Positions 34,099-41,585 of a DNA stretch of 64,000 nt are shown piece by piece; the stretch's first letter is position 1; each line of letters begins with the position of its first letter. Location: assembly GCA_963750395.1 (NCBI GenBank), contig CAVVQM010000011.1:1-64000 (forward strand), read 5' to 3'. A program made the position numbers and the translations under genes. The notes under the pieces were generated by a model. It saw only the letters and a list, made by a program, of their open reading frames with translations. It made no database searches and was not told the origin of the DNA. Source of the DNA: JADJPO01 sp963750395. Its GTDB lineage: Bacteria; Actinomycetota; Actinomycetes; Actinomycetales; Kineosporiaceae.

Positions 34099-34710
34099 AT
34101 GAGGACACCCTTGGCCCTCGTGGCCACCGTCCTGCTGCTGGGCGCCTGCACCAGCGGGTCCCCCGCGGACGACGCCACGACCCCCGCCTCCGCGGCCTCG
34201 TCGACCGCCTCGGCCGGCTCCGACGGATCGAACCCCTCCGACTCCGCATCCACCGAGTCCGCGGTCGTGCTGAGCATCTCGGGGCTGAGTGTCGTCGCCG
34301 GCTCGACGCCACCGCGCGCGGTCGACTTCGGCGCCGACCGGGCGAGTGTGGACGCCGTCCTGACCAGCCACTTCGGCCCGGTGACGACCACGGACCTGCC
34401 CGAGTGTGGGCAGGGTCCACGGACGGCGCTGCAGGCAGGTCCGCTGAGCGCGCTGTTCGACGGCGAGTCCTTCCTCGGCTGGACCCTGGACGACTCCAGT
34501 GCCTCGCCCCCCGTACTCACCTCCGAGGGGATCGGCATCGGCAGCACCCTCGCCGAGGTGGAGCAGGCCTATGAGGTCAGCGTCTCGACAGACACCATCG
34601 GACCGGAGTTCTTCACCCGCGACGGGCAGTTCGGCGGCCTGCTGGACGGCGACTCGCCGTCCTCGAAGGTCACCCTGCTGTACGCCGGGGAGACCTGCTT
34701 CTTCCGCTGA
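34099..34710 (+). CDS. Lipoprotein of unknown function
   Basis: 203 aa. Signal peptide with lipobox LLGAC (Cys17), then a 45-residue Ser/Thr/Ala/Asp-rich linker. A globular domain follows from about residue 65. It has a Cys pair (DLPECGQG and ETCFF at the end) and SEGIGIGSTLAEVEQAYE, a pattern like small beta-rich secreted actinobacterial domains. Divergent from the homoserine acyltransferase by 74 bases. Function unknown. Confidence 0.78.
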   Translation: MRTPLALVATVLLLGACTSGSPADDATTPASAASSTASAGSDGSNPSDSASTESAVVLSISGLSVVAGSTPPRAVDFGADRASVDAVLTSHFGPVTTTDLPECGQGPRTALQAGPLSALFDGESFLGWTLDDSSASPPVLTSEGIGIGSTLAEVEQAYEVSVSTDTIGPEFFTRDGQFGGLLDGDSPSSKVTLLYAGETCFFR

Positions 34711-34779
34711 GGTCCGGCCGGGGCCGCGACACCGGCCCGGGGACTGGCCAGACGTCACCCGCGGGGGCACGATCGGGTG

Positions 34780-35469
34780 ATGGCCGCACCCGTGATCGTG
34801 TTCGACGTGAACGAGACCCTGTCCGACCTGGGGCCGGTGGCCGAGGCGTTCACCGTGGCGGGGGCGCCGGTCCACCTCGCGGAACTGTGGTTCGCCGTCG
34901 TCCTGCGCGACGGGTTCGCCGCGGCCGTCTCCGGTGACCTGGTGCGCTTCGCCGATCTCGGCCGGGACGCCGCCCGGGACCTGCTCGCCGAGCCGGTGCG
35001 GCGTTCGGGGGTCGACCTGGAGGTGGCGGTCGACCAGGTGCTGCGTGCGTTCACCTCGCTCGACCTGCACCCGGACGTCGCGCCGGGGATCAGGGCGCTC
35101 GCCGGGTCGGGTGCGCGCATGGTGACCCTGAGCAACGGTTCGGCGTCCGTCGCCGAGGGTCTGCTCACCCGGGCGGGGCTGCGCGACCAGGTCGAGCACG
35201 TGCTCAGCGTCGAGGACGCCGGCATCTGGAAGCCGGCGGCCAGGGCCTACCGCTACGCCGCCGAGACCTGCGGGGTCGAACCGGCGGAGCTGCTCATGGT
35301 CGCCGTCCATCCCTGGGACCTGCACGGTGCGCACGCGGCCGGTCTGCGCACCTGCTGGGTGAACCGACCGGGCTCGGGCCGGCTGTTGCAGTACCCCGCC
35401 CACTTCAGCGCCCCGGACCACGTCGTCAGCGGCGTCGGCGATCTGGTCGGCGTCCATCTGGCCGGGTGA
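34780..35469 (+). CDS. HAD-family hydrolase, haloacid dehalogenase type II
   Basis: 229 aa. FDVNETLSD contains the nucleophilic Asp, TLSNGSASVAEGLL is motif II, the Lys in DAGIWKPAARAYRYA is motif III, and VAVHPWDLHGAHAAGLRTCW corresponds to the dehalogenase C-terminal loop. Type II members cleave 2-haloacids; distant ones act on phosphates. The NET variant after DxN is typical of the dehalogenase branch. ATG 34780 is preferred; GTG 34777 is directly in front. Confidence 0.85.
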   Translation: MAAPVIVFDVNETLSDLGPVAEAFTVAGAPVHLAELWFAVVLRDGFAAAVSGDLVRFADLGRDAARDLLAEPVRRSGVDLEVAVDQVLRAFTSLDLHPDVAPGIRALAGSGARMVTLSNGSASVAEGLLTRAGLRDQVEHVLSVEDAGIWKPAARAYRYAAETCGVEPAELLMVAVHPWDLHGAHAAGLRTCWVNRPGSGRLLQYPAHFSAPDHVVSGVGDLVGVHLAG

Positions 35470-35574
35470 CCGCTGCCTCGGGCATGCTCGCCCGCTGCTC
35501 TGCCATGCTGTGACCGGACCGGACCGCCGAGAACGGGCGGCTCGTCCGGCCCACGGCGAGGGGAGAGGGTCACG

Positions 35575-37443
35575 ATCGCTGAACAGCGCTACCGGACGTC
35601 CATCGCGACCGTGTGCCTTGCCGGCACACTGGAGATGAAGCTGCCGGCCATCGCGGCCGCCGGGTTCGACGGTCTCGAGATCTTCGAACCCGACCTGATC
35701 ACCTCACCGGCCCGGCCGGGTGAGATCAGGGCCAGGTGTGCCGACCTCGGGCTGAGCATCGATCTCTACCAGCCCCTGCGTGACCTGGAAGCCGTTCCCC
35801 CGGAGGTGTTCTCGAGCAATCTCCGCCGCGCCGAGTGCAAGTTCGCGGTGATGGAGGAACTGGGCTGCGACCTGGTCCTGGCCTGCTCGTCGGTGGATCA
35901 CCGCTCGATCGACGACCGGGACCTGGCGGCCGAGCAGTTGCATGCCGTGGCGAGCCGGGCTGCCGAGCACGGCATCCGGGTGGCCTACGAGGCGCTGGCC
36001 TGGGGCAGGCACGTCGACACGTGGCAGCAGTCCTGGGACGTGGTGCAGAGGGCAGGACATCCCTCTCTCGGCCTGTGCCTGGACAGCTTCCACATCCTGG
36101 CCCGGGGAGGCGACGTCCCGGCGATCGCCGACCTGGACGGCGACCGCGTCTTCTACGTGCAACTGTCCGACGCCCCCACCCTCGACCTGGGGGTGTTGGC
36201 CTGGAGCCGTCACCACCGGCTCTACCCCGGCCAGGGGGCCTTCGACCTGGTCGGCTTCACCGCCGCCGTCCTGACCGCGGGGTACCGGGGCCCGTTGTCC
36301 CTCGAGGTGTTCAACGACGTCTTCCGCCAGGCCGACCCGCGACCCACCGCGGTCGACGCCTACCGGTCGCTGCTGGCCCTCCAGGAGGATCTGGCCGTGC
36401 ACGGCGGTCTGCCCGAAGCGGTCTACACCATGCTGTCGTGTCCACCGCCGGTGGCGGCCGTCACCGGATACGCCTTCTGCGAGATCGGGGTGGACGCGTC
36501 CACCCGCCCGCAGATGTCGAAGGTGCTCTCCGGCATGGGTTTCCGCGCCGATGCGGAACACGTCAAGCAGGACGTCGTCCGGTGGCGGCAGGGCGATATC
36601 ACCCTGCTGGTCAGTGGGGAGGACGCCGACCCGACCGTGCCAGGGCGCGGGCAGGTGGCCGCGATCGGCCTGCGGATCACCGACCCGGCCCGAGCTGCCG
36701 AACGGGCCGAGGACCTGCTCGCCGAACGGGTGCAGCAGGTCGAGCCGCCGGCGCCGGACCTGGTCGGCGTGGTCGCCCCGGACAGTACGCGGATCTACTT
36801 CTGCTCCGCCGGCGAGGAGTGGGCGCAGCAGTTCCAGGGGCCGGCGGTGTCCGAGGCGTCCGTCCCGACCGGGTTGCACAGCATCGACCACGTGGCGATG
36901 ACCCAGCCCTTCGACTCCTTCGACGACGCCCGCCAGTTCTACGCCCGGGTCGTGGGTCTGCATGCGCAGGACCTGGTCGAGTACGCGGCCCCGTTCGGCC
37001 TCCTGCGACGGCGGGCGATGAGCAGCGCGGACGGCTCCGTGCGGATCCCGCTGAGCGCCTCGCTCGTGCGCAAGGGTGGCTGGTTGCCCGGACGGCGCGG
37101 TCCCCAGCACGTCGCGTTCGCCACCGACGACATCGAAGCGACGGCGCAGGCGCTCCTGGAGCGCGGCGTGCCGATCATCGAGGTACCGGACAACTACTAC
37201 GACGACCTGGGTGCCCGGTATGACCTCGGCCAGGACCGGCTCATCCGACTGCGGGAACTGCGTCTGCTGTACGAGCGGGACGACTCCGGCGAGATCGTCC
37301 ACCTCTACACCCAGGTGATCGGCTCCCGGGTGTTCTTCGAGGTCCTGCAGCGCTTCGGCGACTACGACGGCTACGGGACCGGTAACGCGCCCGTCCACAT
37401 CGCGGCGCACCATCGGGAGCGTTCGGCCCGACCGGCCGGCTGA
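35575..37443 (+). CDS. 3-dehydroshikimate dehydratase, two-domain (QsuB-like), non-canonical start
   Basis: About 622 aa. The N-terminal TIM barrel (to about residue 290) is the sugar-phosphate isomerase/epimerase type: RTSIATVCLAGTLEMKLPAI, GFDGLEIFEPDL, LCLDSFHILARGGD, FYVQLSDAPTL, SLEVFNDVF. The C-terminal VOC region resembles 4-hydroxyphenylpyruvate dioxygenase: SIDHVAMTQPFDSFDDARQF, GPQHVAFATDDI, FFEVLQRFGDYDGYG. This fusion is known for enzymes turning 3-dehydroshikimate into protocatechuate. The conserved N-terminus begins before the first usual start codon (GTG 35611). AGGGGAGAGG ends 6 bases before ATC 35575, which I take as the start; a sequence error is the alternative. Confidence 0.8.
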   Translation: MAEQRYRTSIATVCLAGTLEMKLPAIAAAGFDGLEIFEPDLITSPARPGEIRARCADLGLSIDLYQPLRDLEAVPPEVFSSNLRRAECKFAVMEELGCDLVLACSSVDHRSIDDRDLAAEQLHAVASRAAEHGIRVAYEALAWGRHVDTWQQSWDVVQRAGHPSLGLCLDSFHILARGGDVPAIADLDGDRVFYVQLSDAPTLDLGVLAWSRHHRLYPGQGAFDLVGFTAAVLTAGYRGPLSLEVFNDVFRQADPRPTAVDAYRSLLALQEDLAVHGGLPEAVYTMLSCPPPVAAVTGYAFCEIGVDASTRPQMSKVLSGMGFRADAEHVKQDVVRWRQGDITLLVSGEDADPTVPGRGQVAAIGLRITDPARAAERAEDLLAERVQQVEPPAPDLVGVVAPDSTRIYFCSAGEEWAQQFQGPAVSEASVPTGLHSIDHVAMTQPFDSFDDARQFYARVVGLHAQDLVEYAAPFGLLRRRAMSSADGSVRIPLSASLVRKGGWLPGRRGPQHVAFATDDIEATAQALLERGVPIIEVPDNYYDDLGARYDLGQDRLIRLRELRLLYERDDSGEIVHLYTQVIGSRVFFEVLQRFGDYDGYGTGNAPVHIAAHHRERSARPAG

Positions 37444-37470
37444 GCCGGGCAGATGGGGCAGGCTGGGGGC

Positions 37471-38637
37471 ATGCCCTCGACCACCCGCGCCGTCCGTCTG
37501 TCGCACCGTGGTGCGGTGGAGCCCTTCCACGTCATGGAGGTCATCAAGGCCGCTGCCCGTCGCGCCGAGACGCACGGGGACGTGCTGCTGCTGTGCGTCG
37601 GTCAACCCTCGACCCCGGCCCCCGCCCCCGTCCTGCGCGCCGCCCATGCTGCGCTGACCGACAGCGCGCTCGGCTACTCGGAGGCCACCGGGATCTTGCC
37701 GTTGCGCACGGCCATCGCCGACCACTACCGAGGACTCGGGCTGGACGTCGGTCCGGAGCACGTCATCGTCACCACCGGGTCGTCCGGGGGATTCACGGCC
37801 GTCTTCCTCGCCGCCTTCGACGTCGGCGACACGGTCGCGATGACCAGCCCGGGCTATCCCGCCTACCGGAACACGCTGCAGGCCCTCGGCTGCCACGTGC
37901 TGGAGATCGAGTGCGAGGCCGGCACCCGCTTCCAGCCCACCGTCGCGATGCTGGAGGACCTGCCCGCCCCTCCCGCCGGACTGGTCATCGCCAGCCCGTC
38001 CAACCCCACCGGCACGATGATCGACGCCGAGGAGCTCGAGCGGATCGCGCGCTGGTGCGCCGAGAACGGGACGCTGTTGATCAGCGACGAGATCTACCAC
38101 GGCATCAGCTACGGCCGTGACTGCGCCTCGTCCTGGCAGTCCGGGCGGGACTCGGTGGTCGTGGGGTCGTTCAGCAAGTACTTCTCGATGACCGGGTGGC
38201 GGCTCGGCTGGTTGCTGCTGCCCGAGGTCCTGCATCGCCCGGTGGAGCTCCTGCTCGGGAACCTGACGATCTGCCCGCCGGCGATCGCGCAGATCCCCGC
38301 CGTGGAGGCGTTCTGTCCGGAGTCGATCGCCGAACTCGACGCTCACGTGTCTCGCTACCGGGCCAACCGTGACGTGCTGATGCGCCGACTGCCCGAGCTG
38401 GGTCTGGACCGGCTGGCGCCCGCGGACGGCGCGTTCTACGCCTACGCCGACATCGCGCACCTGACGCAGGACTCCGCCGCCTGGTGCGCCGAGGTGCTGG
38501 CCGACACGGGTGTCGCCCTGGCCCCCGGGGTCGACTTCGACACCCGGCAGGGGCATCACTTCGTGAGGTTCAGCTTCGCCCGCTCGGCGGCCGAGATCGA
38601 GCAGGGCCTGGACCGGTTGGCCCGCTACCTCGGCTGA
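37471..38637 (+). CDS. Class I/II PLP-dependent aminotransferase
   Basis: 388 aa, fold type I. Lys236 in VGSFSKYFSMTGWRLGW binds PLP. LGYSEATGILPLRTAIADHY, VTTGSSGGFTAVFLAAFD, SPSNPTGTMIDAEEL and ISDEIYHGISYG are standard, and the C-terminal VRFSFARSAAEIEQGLDRL carries the substrate-carboxylate Arg. It is a subgroup I-gamma aspartate-type enzyme; the amino donor is not determinable. It follows the dehydroshikimate dehydratase by 27 bases, so they may be one transcript. Confidence 0.88.
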   Translation: MPSTTRAVRLSHRGAVEPFHVMEVIKAAARRAETHGDVLLLCVGQPSTPAPAPVLRAAHAALTDSALGYSEATGILPLRTAIADHYRGLGLDVGPEHVIVTTGSSGGFTAVFLAAFDVGDTVAMTSPGYPAYRNTLQALGCHVLEIECEAGTRFQPTVAMLEDLPAPPAGLVIASPSNPTGTMIDAEELERIARWCAENGTLLISDEIYHGISYGRDCASSWQSGRDSVVVGSFSKYFSMTGWRLGWLLLPEVLHRPVELLLGNLTICPPAIAQIPAVEAFCPESIAELDAHVSRYRANRDVLMRRLPELGLDRLAPADGAFYAYADIAHLTQDSAAWCAEVLADTGVALAPGVDFDTRQGHHFVRFSFARSAAEIEQGLDRLARYLG

Positions 38638-38774
38638 GACCCGCCGCTGGAGGGGACGCTCATCCGGCCTGTCCCTCGCACCGAGGTGTCCCGCGGGCTC
38701 GGCCAAGTGGGGCAGGAGATGAGACGGTGTAGGCCACATCGTCGGCGACCGACCCGAGGAGTTGATCCTGACCC

Positions 38775-41006
38775 GTGGCGCCTACTCACGAGCTGGTCAT
38801 CGTGGCCAACCGGTTGCCGGTCGACCGCAAGGTGGACGAACAGGGAGAGGTCACCTGGCAGACCAGCCCGGGGGGGCTGGTCACCGCACTGGAGCCGGTG
38901 CTGCGCCGGCGCGGGGGCATCTGGGTGGGGTGGACCGGAGCGGTCGGCGAGACCTCCGAGCGGATCGATGCCGACGGGCTCGATCTGGCCGCCGTCCCGC
39001 TGAGCGCAGGCGAGGTCGCCGACTACTACGAAGGCATGTCGAACGCCACCCTGTGGCCCCTCTACCACGATGTGATCTCCCCACCGATCTTCCATCGCCA
39101 CTGGTGGGAGTCCTACTGCGCGGTGAACCGCAGGTTCGCAACCGTCGCCGCCGAGCACGCCCGGGAGGGCGCGACGGTGTGGGTGCAGGACTACCAGTTG
39201 CAGCTCGTTCCCCGGATGCTGCGCGAGGCGCGTCCCGACGTCCGGATCGGGTTCTTCAACCACATCCCGTTCCCGCCCTACGAGATCTTCGCGCAGCTGC
39301 CCTGGCGCCGTCAGGTGCTGCTCGGGCTGCTGGGCGCCGACCTGCTCGGTTTCCAGCGTCCGGCGGATGCCAACAACGTGCTGCGCGCCTGTCGCCGGCT
39401 CGGCATCGCCACCCGGCGGGGCCACGCGTTGGTCGCGGCCCCCTCCGGCGTTCGTGAGGTCCGGTGCGCGGCCTTCCCGATCTCGGTGGACACCGACCAG
39501 CTCGATCGCATCGCACGCCGCGAGGACGTGATCGCCAGGTCCTGGCAGATCCGCAACGAGCTGGGCGACCCCGAGACGCTGATGCTGGGCGTCGACCGGT
39601 TGGACTACACCAAGGGCATCCGGCACCGGATCAAGGCCGTCGGCGAACTCTTCGACGAGGGCCGCCTGCACACGCCTGCCGTCAGTTTCGTCCAGGTGGC
39701 AACGCCGAGCCGGGAGCGGGTCGGCAGCTACCAGGCGCTGCGCGACGAGGTCGAGGTCGAGGTCGGCCGCATCAACGGCAAGCACGGCCGGCTGGGGCAC
39801 CCGGCGATCCACTACCTGCACCAGTCGTTCCCGCGCGAGGAGCTGTCCGCGCTCTATCAGGCCGCCGACGTCATGCTGGTCACCGCCCTGCGGGACGGGA
39901 TGAACCTGGTCGCGAAGGAGTACGTCGCCAGCCGGCACGACGAGCGCGGCTCCCTGGTGCTCTCGGAGTTCACCGGCGCGGCGAACGAGCTCACCTCGGC
40001 GCACCTGATCAACCCGCACGACATCGACGGCCTCAAGGAGACGATCATCCGCGCCATGCACACCTCCGGGCGCGAGCAGGCCCGCCGGATGCGGGCGATG
40101 CGCCGTCACGTCGGGCGGCGCACCGTCAGTCGATGGGCGCGCGACTTCCTCACCGCCCTCGGTGAGCCGGACGATGTCATCGAGGCGGCCACGCCGGGCC
40201 CGGACCCCCTGCACGCCGCGCTCGTCGACTTCTCCGCCGGCCAGGAGATCCTGGTCGCCAGCGACTTCGACGGGGTGATCGCCCCCATCGTGGAGCGGCC
40301 CGATCAGGCCCGGCCGCTGTCGACGGCGATGCTGGCCCTGGAGGAACTCGCCGCGTTGCCGGGAACCCACGTCGCACTCGTCTCCGGCCGTTCGCTGGAC
40401 AGCCTGCGCCGTCAGGCCAACCCGCCGGACGGGATCGCCCTCATCGGTGGCCATGGGGCCGAGGCGGAGGGCGACGAGACGCTGATGGCCGCCGTCCGGC
40501 TGCACGAACTGGGTCTGGACGACGACCGGCGCCACCTGCTCGAGACCGTGTCGGGCGAGCTGCAGGAGATCGCCGCCGATCATCGGGGTGCCACCATCGA
40601 GCGCAAGGCGACCTCGACGACGCTGCACACCCGCGGGGTCGACCGGGAAGCGGTGCAGGCGGTGGAGCAGGCGGTGCTCTCCGGGCCGGCCATGCGCGAG
40701 GGGATCCACCTGATCCGGGGCAAGGAGGTGCTGGAGCTGTCGGTCAGCCGGGCCACGAAGGGGACCGCGCTGGCGGCGGTCCGGGAACATCTGCGACTGG
40801 CCCCGGGCACCCTGCTCTACCTGGGTGACGACGTGACCGACGAGCAGGCGTTCGAGGTACTCGACCCCGTCGCGGGAGACGTCTCGATCAAGGTGGGGGA
40901 GGGCCCCACGGCGGCGGCCTACCGGGTCTGGGGGCCGGAGGCGGTCGCCGACCTGCTGCAGTGGCTGGCCGGCCTGCGCTCGCAGGCGACCTCGCCCGGC
41001 GGCTGA
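38775..41006 (+). CDS. Bifunctional trehalose-6-phosphate synthase / phosphatase fusion
   Basis: 743 aa. Residues 1-470 are the GT20 synthase (OtsA): ANRLPVDR, SPGGLVTALEPVL, WVQDYQLQLVPRML, GFFNHIPFPPYEIF, VDRLDYTKGIRHR, PSRERVGSYQAL and RDGMNLVAKEYVA. Residues about 485-730 are the HAD phosphatase (OtsB): the nucleophile motif DFDGVIAPIVERP, LVSGRSLDSL, GGHGAE and YLGDDVTDEQAF are all intact. One protein therefore makes trehalose from UDP- or GDP-glucose and glucose-6-phosphate. Asn replaces the usual Leu in GFFLHIPFP. GTG 38775 is the start. Confidence 0.93.
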   Translation: MAPTHELVIVANRLPVDRKVDEQGEVTWQTSPGGLVTALEPVLRRRGGIWVGWTGAVGETSERIDADGLDLAAVPLSAGEVADYYEGMSNATLWPLYHDVISPPIFHRHWWESYCAVNRRFATVAAEHAREGATVWVQDYQLQLVPRMLREARPDVRIGFFNHIPFPPYEIFAQLPWRRQVLLGLLGADLLGFQRPADANNVLRACRRLGIATRRGHALVAAPSGVREVRCAAFPISVDTDQLDRIARREDVIARSWQIRNELGDPETLMLGVDRLDYTKGIRHRIKAVGELFDEGRLHTPAVSFVQVATPSRERVGSYQALRDEVEVEVGRINGKHGRLGHPAIHYLHQSFPREELSALYQAADVMLVTALRDGMNLVAKEYVASRHDERGSLVLSEFTGAANELTSAHLINPHDIDGLKETIIRAMHTSGREQARRMRAMRRHVGRRTVSRWARDFLTALGEPDDVIEAATPGPDPLHAALVDFSAGQEILVASDFDGVIAPIVERPDQARPLSTAMLALEELAALPGTHVALVSGRSLDSLRRQANPPDGIALIGGHGAEAEGDETLMAAVRLHELGLDDDRRHLLETVSGELQEIAADHRGATIERKATSTTLHTRGVDREAVQAVEQAVLSGPAMREGIHLIRGKEVLELSVSRATKGTALAAVREHLRLAPGTLLYLGDDVTDEQAFEVLDPVAGDVSIKVGEGPTAAAYRVWGPEAVADLLQWLAGLRSQATSPGG

Positions 41007-41096
41007 GGTCCCAGCGCCGTCCGGCGCGCCCGCTCGATCCCGCGCCGTCCGGCGCAACCCCTCAACTCCACGCAGCCCGGTGCCGAGAGGCATTCG

Positions 41097-41585
41097 GTGA
41101 GGATCCCCCGTCGCGCTGCGACATCCACGATGTTGCTCCTGCTGCCGGCCCTTCTCGCGACCGGGTGCACCGGCGGTGCCGAACCGGACGCCCAGGGGTC
41201 CGCCTCGCCCTCGCCGACGGGGATCTCCCGCGCAGCGGCCACGCCCAAGCCGTCCGCCATCGACGCCGCGCCCGCCCCGGGGTCCGTTCCGACCACCCGT
41301 GAGGCCACCGTCGCCGCCACCACGCAGCGCAACGAGGTCGGCGAGGTCTGGACGCTCGACGCCGCCGCGGCCGCCGCCTGTGCGCAGGCCGAGTTCGCCC
41401 TGACCGACCTCGACGAGGGCGAGGCGCCGGACGACCACGTCAAGAAGGCGCTGGCCGCTGCAGAACCGTCCTCGACGACCGCCGTGGCCAAGGCCGCCGT
41501 GGCGCTGCCCACCTCCGGCGGGGCCGACCGCGGCCAGGTGGTCGCCTTCCTCAAGGTGTGTACCGAGGGGGGGTACGAGCTGTGA
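41097..41585 (+). CDS. Lipoprotein of unknown function
   Basis: 162 aa. Signal peptide with lipobox LATGC (Cys24), an Ala/Pro/Ser/Thr-rich linker to about residue 75, then a helical C-terminal domain (WTLDAAAAAACAQAEFALTD, KKALAAAEPSSTTAVAKAAV, VVAFLKVCTEGGYEL) with two Cys that could pair. The stop overlaps the GTG of the secreted propeller protein (GTGA), so the two are translationally coupled and may act together at the cell surface. Confidence 0.78.
   Translation: MRIPRRAATSTMLLLLPALLATGCTGGAEPDAQGSASPSPTGISRAAATPKPSAIDAAPAPGSVPTTREATVAATTQRNEVGEVWTLDAAAAAACAQAEFALTDLDEGEAPDDHVKKALAAAEPSSTTAVAKAAVALPTSGGADRGQVVAFLKVCTEGGYEL

Noticed and set aside
34025..34420. 130-residue N-terminal extension of the homoserine acyltransferase
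   Set aside because: The extension is Arg/Ser-rich, overlaps the divergent lipoprotein gene and is absent from the family; a ribosome site supports GTG 34024.
35704..38739. A 1,011-codon open frame on the minus strand
   Set aside because: It runs opposite two clearly conserved plus-strand genes and its translation is His/Gly/Arg/Val-biased, as expected for an antisense frame of GC-rich codons.
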